Below are positions 1 through 10,395 of a stretch of DNA of 64,000 nucleotides, piece after piece; position 1 is the stretch's first letter; every line of letters begins with the position of its first letter. The translations under genes were made by a program, and so were the position numbers. The notes below the pieces were generated by a model. It saw only the letters and a program-made list of their open reading frames with translations. It did no database searches and was not told where the DNA came from. The stretch covers positions 22,072,001 to 22,136,000 of the forward strand of contig OZ316892.1 of assembly GCA_973895155.1 (NCBI GenBank). The letters are read 5' to 3'. This stretch comes from Marsupella aquatica (lineage: Eukaryota; Marchantiophyta).

Positions 1-2213
1 GCATTTAATATCTTCTTAGATGTGGTTACTGGGGAAAAATGTCCTCCGGCCTCCTCTCCATGCATGGCCCGTAGGACTCGTTTTACCTCTCTCTTTTCCA
101 AACACCTTTGAATCGTGCCGTTGATTCCATGCTTGTGCAGTATGCCTTTAATGCACTGATACTGTCTGACCTTCCGCACAAAGACTGCGGCTTGCTCTCG
201 GCTTAATCCTGGCTGTAATCTGGAAGTGCTGAGAAATTGTAAAATCTCAGGGTACCATGTACCAGCTATTTCCACAACGAATAGCTCCTCGTCGGGGAAT
301 CGATCATCAATGCAATCCGTGGCAGGTTTACCTGTGATCCTTGAAAAGAAGTCGGCATTGGCATGTAACTTTCCCGGCTTGATCCTCAGCTCATAGTCAA
401 ACTCCTGTAATAGCAAAATCCATCTTGCTACTCTGCCTGTAAGGTCCGGCTTATTGACTAGGTACTTCAAACTTTCATGATCAGTATGAAAGATTACCTT
501 GTACCCTAGTAAATAATGCCTAAACTTTTTACAAGAATAAATGACTCCTAATGCTTCTCTTTCCGTGGTAGAGTAGTTCCGTTCGGCATCGGCAAGCTGA
601 CGGCTTGCGAAGTATATGGGATGGTCCCTTCCTTTCTCATCCAACTGACTTAGTATTGAGCCAATACAGAAGCCCGAGACATCTACAAAAACATGAAAAT
701 CTTTGTTCCAGTCCGGTGCTATCATGACTGGGGCCTCTACTAACATCTGCTTCAATTCTACCACCGCTGTGACTCGTTCGGGTGTGGGTTCGAAGTCTGC
801 TCCTGCCTTGAGCATATTGGTTAATGGTAAAGCCAGCTTGGCAAAATCCTTGATGAACCGGCGATAGTAACCAATGCATCCCAAGAAGGATCTTACATCC
901 TTTATGTTCTTAGGTTGCATGATATCTAGCCATACTGCTAGCTTACCTTTGTCAATCTCAATGCCCTTCCTTGATACCTTGTGACCTAGTAGCACCCCCT
1001 CGGTTACTGCAAAAAAACATTTATCTGGGTGTAACTTGAGACCCACCTCTCTACATCTCATGAAGGTTTTCCTGAGGTATTTAGCATGTTTCGATGCCTT
1101 CCCGAATACTGCAAAGTCATCAATGAAGATTTCCATGAACTTTCTCAAGTAATCATGAAAAATGTTCACCATTAATCGTTGGAACATAGCTGGTGCGTTG
1201 CAGAGTCCAAACGACATACGATTGAAGACATAGATCCCCCATTCCGTGATGAAGGCCGTCTTGATTTGGTCTTCCTGCCGAATCCTGATTTGGTTATAAC
1301 CAGAGTATCCATCCATGAATGAATATAGTTCATGACTGGCTACCATGTCTAGTACCATATCAGTAAACGGTAACGGAAAATGGTCTTTTAATGTTGCTTC
1401 ATTCAGCTTCCTGTAATCCTGACAAACCCGGATCTTGGGTTTACCATCGGGTCCAGCTTTCTTGGGAACTATCACAATTGGAGACACCCAGTCTGAATGC
1501 AGGACTGGAGTGATGAATCCAGCTTCCACTAGTTTGTCGATTTCTGTTTTGACCAGCAGGGAATACTTCGGGTTCATCCTTCGAATTGGTTGTCGAAATG
1601 ATTTGGCTCCTAACATGAGATCAATTCGATGTTCCCCTAGTGTTGGATCTACTCCCTTTAGATCTTGGTGACTCCATGCAAACACATCCTGAAATTCAAT
1701 CAATAAGTCACTGATCTCTTTCTCGAGCTCAGGTGCTAGGTTTCTCCCTAAGTTCAGTTCTCTTCCCTCTCCTAAGTCGAGCTTCCGATATTGCCGTGCT
1801 TGGATCATATTAATCTGCTTCTTCAAATTCGGGTCCAGTTCGGCTTCCAGTCTCTCTAATCTCATACCTCCATAAACTGGGATCTCGGCTGGACTAGCCG
1901 AGTCGGTCCCTTCCTTGGTGTCCATAGATTGTCCCCTTACCGGTCTATTCGGTTTTGAATTAGTGGTCGGCTCCCCTTCCTGCCTTGGCTCTAGATCGTG
2001 TCTGTCCATCTCATCCACCTCTTGCTCCTGAGAGTTAGGCCGCTGTGCTCTCTCGGCTTCTAATAGGGCCTCAATTTGTTCTGCCCTCGTAATCGGCTTG
2101 TATGCCGATCCCTTGGTATTTAATTCCTTGCCGATGATCGATGGCGTTGTGGACCCCGTCGGCTCTGCCACAACGCCTGCAGAAAATCCACTGTCCCTGC
2201 TACTGCTCCCCAC
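1..2213 (-). CDS. pol: Ty3/gypsy pol: reverse transcriptase, RNase H, start of integrase (partial)
   Basis: The minus-strand frame is open from just after a TAA at 2214-2216 to the window edge, so the 3' end is missing. It encodes the enzymes that copy the element RNA into DNA and insert it. Visible in order are an N-terminal linker, the RT core with VCQDYRKLNEATLKDHFPLP and FGLCNAPAMFQRLM, and the catalytic box FIDDF at about 1113-1127. FIDDF replaces the more common YxDD but keeps both aspartates. RNase H follows (FVDVSGFCIGSILSQ, then FHTDHESLKYL near 460-490), and then the start of the integrase zinc-binding region (MHGEEAGGHF near 40-70). The frame is -1 relative to gag-protease and overlaps it by 94 nt, with no early ATG, so a -1 ribosomal frameshift is the natural expression route (inference). 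I saw no stop codon in the stretches I translated. Ty3/gypsy assignment is firm; a Tat/Ogre-type lineage is only suggested. Confidence 0.93.
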   Translation of the reverse strand, partial: MGSSSRDSGFSAGVVAEPTGSTTPSIIGKELNTKGSAYKPITRAEQIEALLEAERAQRPNSQEQEVDEMDRHDLEPRQEGEPTTNSKPNRPVRGQSMDTKEGTDSASPAEIPVYGGMRLERLEAELDPNLKKQINMIQARQYRKLDLGEGRELNLGRNLAPELEKEISDLLIEFQDVFAWSHQDLKGVDPTLGEHRIDLMLGAKSFRQPIRRMNPKYSLLVKTEIDKLVEAGFITPVLHSDWVSPIVIVPKKAGPDGKPKIRVCQDYRKLNEATLKDHFPLPFTDMVLDMVASHELYSFMDGYSGYNQIRIRQEDQIKTAFITEWGIYVFNRMSFGLCNAPAMFQRLMVNIFHDYLRKFMEIFIDDFAVFGKASKHAKYLRKTFMRCREVGLKLHPDKCFFAVTEGVLLGHKVSRKGIEIDKGKLAVWLDIMQPKNIKDVRSFLGCIGYYRRFIKDFAKLALPLTNMLKAGADFEPTPERVTAVVELKQMLVEAPVMIAPDWNKDFHVFVDVSGFCIGSILSQLDEKGRDHPIYFASRQLADAERNYSTTEREALGVIYSCKKFRHYLLGYKVIFHTDHESLKYLVNKPDLTGRVARWILLLQEFDYELRIKPGKLHANADFFSRITGKPATDCIDDRFPDEELFVVEIAGTWYPEILQFLSTSRLQPGLSREQAAVFVRKVRQYQCIKGILHKHGINGTIQRCLEKREVKRVLRAMHGEEAGGHFSPVTTSKKILN

Positions 2214-5113
2214 TTAGCCGTTTCATCCAATTGGTCTACATCCTTTACTTCCTCCGGAATTGCAGCTAAAAAGGTGGATTCTATTGTAAAGCAGTCCTCG
2301 ACCTCTTCGTCTTCTTCTTCCAAGTCACCTTCCATTGGTTCTTGCCATAATCCGCTGGGGGGTACCTCTGGTCCAAAGACACCTTCTTCGGTTAGGTTAG
2401 TGAGGCATTCTAACCAACGTACTTCATCGGCTGACTCCAGTCCACTATCGTACCCATCTACTTCCCTTATGCTTTTCCTACGGTCATCCTTAGTGTCCCA
2501 GGATACCGTGATAGAGGGGGTCCCGAAAGTGAACTGCTTTTTACCCCAATCTTCTATTACCTCGGCTAGGTACAGCCATGGCCTACCAATCAATAGCCGG
2601 AATGACGTAGGATTTACCGGCTTCATTACTACATAGTTAATGCTAAAGAAGATACCTCCTATCTCTGTCTTGATGCCGGTTAACACTCCCGTCGGAATGA
2701 CCTGATATCCATTGGCCATGTTCAACACTCTTCCAGTCATCTCCGGTGTTAGACCCCACCCTTTTGCTGTTGAATCAATCATAATACATACCCCTGATCC
2801 TCCATCGATGGGTACCCGTAGTAATAATTCTCCTTGAATCATTAATGGTAATGCTGGGGCTCCTTGATCTTCTTCTATCATTAGTACGTCGGATCTGGTT
2901 GCTACCTTGGGTAATCTCGGCTTGCCGAGAATAGCCTTCCTTAATTGCTTCCGGAAGTACGGACTATTTTTCAATAGTTGACCTACTGTTGCCGAGACTC
3001 TAGATTCTAGTACATCTTTAGCCAGGTCATAGGGAACAATCGGCTTCTCTTCTGGTGGTGTTTCCGTCTTGGATTCGGCCAGTTTTGCCATGCTAGTCTC
3101 CACAGCTGTTGGGTCTTCCGAAGCAAACAATGCTTTTGCTCGTTTTACATCCTTGGCAATGGCTTCGGTATTCTCCAGGGTTTCTAATTCTCTTAGTTGT
3201 TCCTTAACACTAGCCGTAACAGAGGGGTAGAACAACTTAGGATGATCTCGATTGAAGTCGCTATCTTGTGAAGGATTGGTTTCACTGGTGGGCTCATGGC
3301 TTACCTGTATTGCCGGAGCCCTCCCTTCTCCTTCTGTTGATGTTGACGAAGAGTCGATCCTTTCCTCCGTAACCTTCCCTTTATTTTTGGCCAGCCCATC
3401 CCACCTTTCCTTCCTTCTGGTAGATCGAGTAGAGACCCGGTAGCAATCATGATCTAAATCCTCCTCTGAGAAGGTTGATAGGGCTTCGGCCTCATCATCA
3501 GATGGTATGAACTCTGCCTCGGCATCCTCTTGCCATCCTAGTTTGATGTGGTTGATTTGAACTCCTCCGGGGGTAGTACCTGGCGGTAAGATCTTGATCG
3601 GCAAAAGCTTATGATTTGCGGCCAGGCCTGCCAACCAAGTAGGACATTGCCCTAGCATATGACCTTCCTGTCGGCATCCCATACATAGCTGAGCTGGTTG
3701 TCCATCACCCTGTTTGCGTGCATTCAGGCATTCTCTAGCAAAATGGCCAGGTTGACCACAATTATAGCACGCCGCAAATCTTTGCACATTCGGCCTAGGA
3801 GGTACTGACGAGTTCTGAATAATCCGAGGATACATCTCTCCTGGATTGTTCCTTAATCCTGACCACAGAGATGCAGGTCTGTTGGATAGGTCTCGTGCTC
3901 CAGTCTCACTAATGCCGAAAACACTATCAGCGGCATCTCCCAAAAAGTACTCTACTTCTCCCTGACATGGTCTGATCTCGGCCACATGCCGAACATGATT
4001 AGTATTAAGCTTAGGACACGCATCTTTATGGTGTCCGGTTTTATAACATAAGGCACACCATACAGAGCTATCCTCCTGTACTACCTTCTTCTTTGGTTTT
4101 ACCTCTGCAATGATAGCCTTAAGTTGCTCGGTAAGGGCTACGATGTTATCTGGTGGCTTAGCCTCCATCTTGACTTTCGTCTTCCCTCTCCTTCTGCCCT
4201 TCCTTTTCCTAGTTTTTTCTTCTTCAGAACTAGAAGATGACTCACTCTTGCTACTCCCACTATCCGAGCTTGACTTATCACTTCTAGACTTCTTGGAATG
4301 TTTCTTCTTCTTATCTTTTTTCTTATGGGGTGATCCCTCCTCTGATGAGGAACTCTCAGACTTAAGCTGTTTCTTCCGGCTTGTGATATCTGCATTAATG
4401 TATAATTGAATATCCTTAATTGCTTCGGCTAAAGTCTCCGGGTTCTCCTTCCTAATTGCAAAACTCATCTTCTGTGGCAAAGCATTCACCAACCATTGAA
4501 GTTGCATACCTTCAGATGCATTGGTCTTTGTACGTCTTACCAGTTTCTGAAAGCGTTGCAAGAACTTCCTGAAGGATTTGTTCTCCTTGAACCGAAGTTG
4601 TCCCAACTTCAACACTGCCAGTTCTGAAGTTCCAATGGGTCGAAACTCCTTAACAAAGAGTGTTTTGAAGATATCCTAGATGGCTTGATCTTCCACATCT
4701 AATGCTCTGTACCAAGGCCTAGCCTCACCCTTGAACAGGCCGGGAAGAATCTGCATCTTGATGGCCGATTCTCCATTTGCTGCAGCGGTTCCCTCGAAAT
4801 CATCCAACCATTCGTCCGGATCCTCATCTCCTCTCCCATGAAATGCCTTGTAATGTATGCGCGACCGTTGGCTCAATCTGGTCCCTGGCCTCTCGTCTGG
4901 CCGTGCCTCTGGTTCCCCCATGTCGGTTGGAGACTCACTTCTCCTTACCGACTCTTCTTCTGGTATGTCTTCTTCGACGCCACTTCCAGTTTCGGAGCTA
5001 CCAGCTCTTTCTGCCCCTCTCAGTCGCTGTGTATCATGCCACCCGGCGAGCTGCTGCAGTCGAGCTCTCTCCCGTTGAATCACTCTTTCTTCCCTCGGCG
5101 TAAGGTCAGTCAT
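2120..5113 (-). CDS. gag: Ty3/gypsy gag-protease ORF with one internal TAG
   Basis: This encodes the structural Gag protein and the protease of the same element as pol. It starts 70 nt after the LTR end. The first 145 codons hold a basic/acidic N-terminus and the start of the capsid-like domain (HYKAFHGRGDEDPDEWLDDF). A TAG at 4676-4678 then interrupts the frame, which continues uninterrupted for about 850 codons. Next come a Ser/Lys/Glu-rich linker (about 4200-4380) and three CX2CX4HX4C zinc knuckles near 4020-4060, 3720-3770 and 3640-3690. An acidic region is followed by a retropepsin-like domain with IDGGSGVCIM near 2800. The DGGS form in place of DSG/DTG is known in plant gypsy proteases, as is the downstream LLIGRPWL. 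The ORF ends at 2120 and overlaps pol. The TAG most likely marks decay, although recoding cannot be excluded. Confidence 0.9.
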
Positions 5114-5160
5114 TACCTACGCTTCCGTTCTAACTTCATATCTCACGGCTTAAGAAATGC

Positions 5161-5178
5161 CCCCTCCATCTAGCGCCA
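5161..5178 (-). other. Primer binding site of the gypsy element
   Basis: Reading the minus strand out of the LTR end (CACCACA at 5183), four Ts are followed by TGGCGCTAGATGGAGG. A TGG-initiated PBS a few bases after the LTR, preceded by a T-run and starting TGGCGC, is the arrangement known from Tat/Athila-type plant gypsy elements. It fixes 5183 as the LTR end. I cannot name the tRNA. Confidence 0.75.
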
Positions 5179-5428
5179 AAAATGTGGTGCGTCCCATGGC
5201 TCCCTAAACCCAAGAAACCCCCCAGCTCAAGCCGATTCCCGCAGGTCTCGTGCTTGGCGAGGCCGTTTCCGCGGCTTAGCGGCATGGGACGCTGCTAACC
5301 TTCTACTACTACTATTAACATTTTACACACATATACTGGACAGATCCTTCATCGGGTCATGAGATACGTAGCCGGCCTAATATAGGCCTTCCCCTGTCTT
5401 CCCCTCCGTCTTGTTAGGTATGTTTGGA

Positions 5429-5442
5429 TTCCGCCGCCGGAA
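5429..5442 (-). other. Conserved palindromic LTR box TTCCGGCGGCGGAA
   Basis: This near-perfect palindrome lies 246 bp from the LTR end. It recurs at 20515-20528 (copy B), with one or two changes near 54774 (C) and 37088 (D), and at 33297-33310 in the unrelated-family LTR, always followed in LTR sense by CAAAC.ATACC. A partial form is near 23295. Its position in the R/U5-like tail suggests an RNA hairpin or regulatory site (inference). Confidence 0.6.
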
Positions 5443-6093
5443 TGATCCCCAATAGGCTTGGTTAAGCCGCTAAGACCTCTCTCAGCTCGACACATCCAAC
5501 TCTCACTCCCCTGCTTACTTTCCTTCCTTCTGTTGATGTGGGCACTCTTCACACAAGTTAATGCGACACACAAATAGCAAAATGACTCATTCTGACTGAG
5601 TCATACCATGCACTTGCCATACAAACAGTACATCTCATACACAAGTTTTGCGAACTAAGCCGTGAGGCCAACTCTATTCAGCTCTTAGGCATGAGGAAAC
5701 ATGAATATACACAAGGGTCACTGTATGACTAACCGAGAGCTTCTCGTACTACTTGATCCCAGCCCGGCTGGTGCAAACTAAAAACTTGCTAAAGAAGAGG
5801 CCCTGAGCTCCCCGCTGCCCAGGTACTTATCCTGGTAGTGGATCCGCCATTCTTTGCATCGTAAGCCTAATCTACTTAACAGTAATCTACTTGCCCGAAT
5901 CTACCTATGTACAGCAAGGCAGGAGCACAAGTGTTGCTCCTACCAGTGGGACCGCAATCCCACTAAGCTAAGTGTCAGGGCCGCTCCTGGTTCTGATCCT
6001 AATCCTAAACGTGGAGATCCGTGCCCGCCCTGCCCACTCACGCCTCCTCCCTCCACGTCCGCCTTCCCTAAAAGGAACGGCGCCCTTGCACCG

Positions 6094-9000
6094 TCACGAC
6101 ACCGGTGGTGGATCCTCAATGGACGCCCCCAACACTTCCTCCTCAGCCATTGCCGTTGGCCCGCCTACTGACAGATTACCTGCCCTTGACCGAGTCAACT
6201 CTCCATCGGCCTGACTGGGTCCACCTTCGGCTTCAGCCTCGACACCGGCCTCGGCAATACCCACGGCTTCGGCCTCAGCCACTCCCACGGCTTCGGCTTC
6301 AGCCACTCCCTCGGCTTCGGCCTCCCCTTCCCCTAGGGTAGTTGGATCCTTAGCCGTGACCCTGTCTGGGGTCGGTGCTGGGTCTACCTCCTTGATCACC
6401 ACGGCCTGTGAAGTCGTATTACTCCTTGACCCTGGAGGTTTCCACTTCTTCTTCGTTGGTGGCTCGGCAGCTGGTCCCTTCCCCTTCCCACTTACTTCCG
6501 GCACTGGTGCAGTTGACGCGGCTTGTCCTTCGGCAATTACCACCCCTGGTAACTGGTTTGTCCCAACGGGAGATGGACCTGCTGCAGCTAAGCATTTAAA
6601 TACTGCGGCTTGTTTCTTCAGCCGCTCTGTTTGGTTGTCGGCCCGCCGCTGTAGGTTCTCCATCTTCCTCGTGATTTCCTCCAACTCCTCTTGGGTTTCA
6701 TCCAGGTCCTTACGTGCCCCCTCCAGCTCGTTTTTGGCCTCCTCCTGCTCCCTGTGGGCTTCCTCCAATTCCTTCTTCAAGGTAGCCCTCTCCTCCTGGG
6801 TTGCTCTTAGCTCCTTGTCGAGCTCTGCAATGATGACAGACTCCATCTGGTTCATCTTGGCGTAAGTCTGTTCGAGCATCTCGTCCTTCTCCCTTAGGTC
6901 GGCCTTGAAGCTGGCCGTCAGGGACGCAAGCTCCTGCTGCAGCGCCATAATCCCTTGATAGGATTTCCCTAACTCGACCTCCTTCTGCTCAAGGGCTCCG
7001 CGGATTTTCTCGAGCTCCCCTTTCAACGCCCATTCCTTTCTTTGGGTCTCCGCCATGGCCCGACTGTTGGCTGTTATGTGGGCCTCCTCTGTATTCTTCA
7101 GCTCTTGCTTCCACTTCTCCCTCTCTTTGATCGTGTCGGCCAACTCTTCCTGCGTCTGAGTCAGTTTATCCTTGATATTTTGATTATCAGCCTGCGCGGC
7201 GTCCAACTGCCCCTGCATGATGTTCAGCTCATGTCGTTTAATCCGCAGTTCATCTTGGGCTTTCTTGGCCGCCCTTAGATCTTCAATCTCGGCTCCCATC
7301 CTCCTAAGCCGCCGAATGACCTCGTCCTTCTTGCTTCTCTCTAAAGCCACCGCTTCTTCTAATTGGTGCTTCTCCAACTGCTCCCTATGGAAAAAGGGTC
7401 CTATCTCCAACTCCTCTCCAAAGATGCCGAGCGCAAGTTCCCCACACATCTCACCATACTCCATGGCTCTATTCTTAGCGTAGGTGGAGTAAGTAGAAGT
7501 GATCGGCATCGCCCATCGTGGCCTCTGCTCCCAAGCCGTCCTGCGGATCTCTTCAATCGTGGCTAGAGGTTTGCTTCCTTTTTCGGCTAGCCGCCTGATG
7601 TCCTCCGGCCAATCTCCTCCTGGTAAATCCTTTTCCTTAGCCAGGGCGGGCTCTTCCTCCTGCTTGATTCGCTCCTGAAATTCCTGCACCGTCTGTTTTA
7701 TGCCGTCGAAGCTCGGGGGAGCAACATCTGGTGGGGGAGACTCAGGGCTACTCTGCTGGTTGGGGTCCCCTCGCACTACCCTTGGAAGTGTGGGGACAAA
7801 CCGGCCACAGGTCCTTACTCCTGGAACGTGATGGTCCGACCCATAGCCGGAATTATCATGGCTGCAGTCCTCCACTGCCTCCTCTACTTCTTGGACGTCC
7901 GGCTTCTCCCTCTCCTCTTCGTCGGTAGGAGCTTCAGGCAATTCTGCCTCAGATTCGGAGCTTGAGGTTCCCATGTACATTCGAACACCTGGCTTGGATT
8001 CCGGCCTGATTCTCTCCTTATCTCCAGCAAAGGGGTTTTCTCTTGTGAGCCGGTGTAGGCCTACCTCTGTAGTAGTGTCCTGCATTGTTGCCGTTGCCGT
8101 TGTTGTTGTTGTTGCCGATGCCGATTTCTTTTCTTTCTCCAGTAGTTTCAGCAGACTCTACATGCCTGGTTGCTGCATCGGCAAGTCTTCCTTCCTGGGC
8201 CTAAACACCTGCTCGATCGTAGGACTAACAGGTGGTGGAGGCTTCTCAGCCAACGGCCTCGGTGTTGGAGCTTCCTCGGGTGCCCTTACCTGCAGGGGAA
8301 GTACCGGGGCAAAAGTCTGACCTCTGGCATACCGGCACAACAGCGGCATGTGATAGCCAAGCCGCGACACGCTCCCCATGCCGATTACCTGCTGCTCCTC
8401 CTTTAAGATCTTCTTCAATTGGTTGAGGAGGTACCCGTTGTAGTCCCGGCTTGGGTCTGGCCTTTCTGCCAGATAGACCTGTGCCTTGCCGATCTCTGCC
8501 CTCGGCAAGTTACAATGCATGGTCACCCGCAAGAAGTCGATCATCTCTCCTATGTGCGGGTTGGTGCAGGTGTTCCGGAAGAAGCCATTCTTCGTTGATG
8601 GCCCGGGGAACGACCGGAACTCCTTGTCAGGCAAGGTCTTCCTGGTATCAACTTTGGTCTTATTGCCCATCGGCAAGCCAAACACTTCGGCAATTACCTT
8701 GGGAGTAAGATAGAAATCCTTCCCATATATCCTCGTGCAATTGATCTCGGGTTCCCATGACCCCACGAATTCTAATAGGTCTGACTCCGGTACCTCCGGC
8801 TTCAGCCATGGTAATCTTACAAAGGCCTCCAAGCCGGATCCGGCCATGAAGCCTTGGTACTTCTTGGTCTGCATGGCCGTAAAGCATGCATCCTCCTCCC
8901 GTGCAAAATGTAGTTGCACCTCCACCGGTAGGGTTGCCGCCCAGCCCTTCCAGGTGTCATCCCTGGTTGGAATGGCCTTGATGGGATCGACCTCCTCCTC

Positions 9001-9723
9001 TTCGGCTTCTCCCTGCCTCCTGCTCTGCTGCTCGGCTGGCTTCTTTGGTGCCGCCGACCTCGTTCTTTTTGCCGGGGTGGCTTCATCGTTGACGGCTCCC
9101 TTCCTCTTCATCTCTGCTGCCGTGGAGGTTTCTCCTAGCACCGTTGCCTGGGTCCACCTTTCCATGCTACCCTTTAATTCCCAGTGTATGTCGTTGCAGT
9201 TCTTGATGGCCTCTCGGATGCCGACGACGCTGTCTTTGCAAAACAGAAGATCGTCGAGTTGATTGGAAGTAGGCGTCCACAGGAACTCGTCCTTGATGAG
9301 TTCGCCTCCTAAGAAAGCCGTCTTGTGCAGCTCCCACAATCGAGCGAGCTCCTGCCGTTCTCGAGCTGCCCTTTCTGACTCCTCGTCCTCGTAAGTCTTG
9401 ATGTACTCAGTTGCCCGTTCGAACAGGCATCCCCAGAAATGTGCCGCTTGATTGACGTTGCTCATACCCTCCTTAGGTCGATCGTCGGTATCTACTCTCT
9501 CCCCGAGTGCTTGCCTAAGCAGCTGACAGTAGTTGGCCTCCCGTAGTCGTCTGCCTAGTTCGTGCTCGCAAATGAGCCACCATCTCCTGCAAGCGCTCCT
9601 TACCCCTCTCCTCTGCCGGTCCTTCTTCCCGTTGATCCTTCCTAGCCGCCGACGCTTAACGCACCCTAACCCTAATCGGGTTTTCACCCTTAGCCTTACC
9701 TCCGGCCTCTGCCCGGGTTCCAT
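6094..9723 (-). CDS. LTR-encoded coiled-coil protein (copy A), one internal TAG
   Basis: One frame runs from ATG 9723 to the TGA at 6094, about 1,210 codons, broken only by a TAG at 8158-8160 where copy B reads CAG. I chose ATG 9723 (ACCATGG context, protein start MEPG) because copies B and C keep it, while an ATG 39 nt upstream is lost in B. Parts in order: an Arg-rich N-terminus; a helical region (LWELHKTAFLGGELIKDEF); a Lys/Arg-rich linker (KRTRSAAPKKPAEQ), possibly a nuclear signal; a conserved domain around VIAEVFGLPMG and NGFFRNTCTNPHIGEMIDF (about 8450-8720); a Pro/Glu-rich linker; a coiled coil of about 230 residues (about 7350-6620); and a C-terminal tail with AEAEAVGVAEAEAV repeats. 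The last two codons and the stop lie in the strongly conserved LTR tail. I do not recognise a family. The central domain loosely resembles plant mobile-domain or putative plant transposon proteins. Its function is unknown. Confidence 0.75.
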
Positions 9724-10261
9724 GGTTGCCCCTAATTGTTTATATTTTCCTTGTTTTGTCACTATACTAAGGTGTTCCTAGGGTGCCTTCCTGCTTTACC
9801 CACTTAACCGGCCGAGTGATTCCTGTCTAGGCATCACAACAGGTCTCGTCATTCCTTTTGCTTTCTGAAAACACAATCACATTCAAAACAATTGGAATAT
9901 TAATGAAAACTCATAATGTCATTGTTTATTCCTATACTAGATAAACACTTCAATTCAAATGAAAATCTAGACCTGCAGTGAGATGGACCATCTGAAGATT
10001 CTTACCAATCTTTTTTTTGCTCCAGTAGCCCCTCCTCTTCCAAAATGCTCTTTGTTCACCACTTCTGCTCTCCTTGCTTTCATCACAGCACTCCTTGCAA
10101 GCAAAGCAGGACTATCAAACACTAGTAAATTTTACCTCCTTTTTCCGATTCTCTCCACATCGGACGTCTTTGTAAAACAAAATATGAAAAAGTTACCATA
10201 CATCCGATTCTGCCGGCATCATAACATGCCATGATAAAAGTATTGGATATCGATAATCGGA

Positions 10262-10395
10262 CTTATATCGGAAAGTCCGATGCTGAAAGAATGGGAAAGT
10301 CCGATGCTAAGAGAATGGGAAAGTCCGATGTTGGGAGAATGGGAAAGTCCGATGTTGGGAGAATGGGAAAGTCCGATGCTGGGAGAATGGGAAAG
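10262..10395 (+). repeat. Subterminal 24-bp array, left side of CACTA element
   Basis: About five to six tandem copies of GGGAAAGTCCGATGCTGAGA plus four bases. The 24-bp period also keeps an open frame repeating MGKSDAER, a by-product and not a gene. Confidence 0.85.

Larger units (their letters stand above)
5183..9838 (-). mobile_element. Giant 5' LTR (copy A, 4,656 bp) of the gypsy element
   Basis: On the minus strand the unit starts TGTGATGCCTAG at 9838 and ends CACCACA at 5183, directly before the PBS and gag. The same start and end bound copies B (15684-20774) and C (50556-55039), which carry target duplications. The whole 4.66 kb is therefore the LTR, not only the last 0.9 kb. Two parts are visible: a protein-coding part (9723-6094) and a non-coding tail (6093-5183) where promoter, R and U5 signals should lie. 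A sequence TATAAA at 9739-9744 sits 94 bp from the LTR start in this copy and at the same offset (94-96 bp) in B and C. It lies only about 16 bp before the conserved ATG, so it is unlikely to be that gene's promoter. The 3' LTR is outside the window, so the pairwise LTR test cannot be made here. Confidence 0.8.

Noticed and set aside
4110-4409. Plus-strand ORF rich in Leu/Ser opposite gag
   Set aside because: Antisense of the Ser/Lys/Glu linker of gag.
5183-6101. A 0.92-kb LTR (TGTGGTG..ACGACA) with the ORF as an internal gene
   Set aside because: Copies B and C start at TGTGATGCC and are flanked by target duplications there, so the boundary lies about 3.7 kb further out.
6356-6865. Long plus-strand ORFs opposite the LTR gene (also 8735-9262 and 7217-7483)
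   Set aside because: They are antisense shadows of the conserved minus-strand frame; Ser/Leu-rich composition and no family motif.
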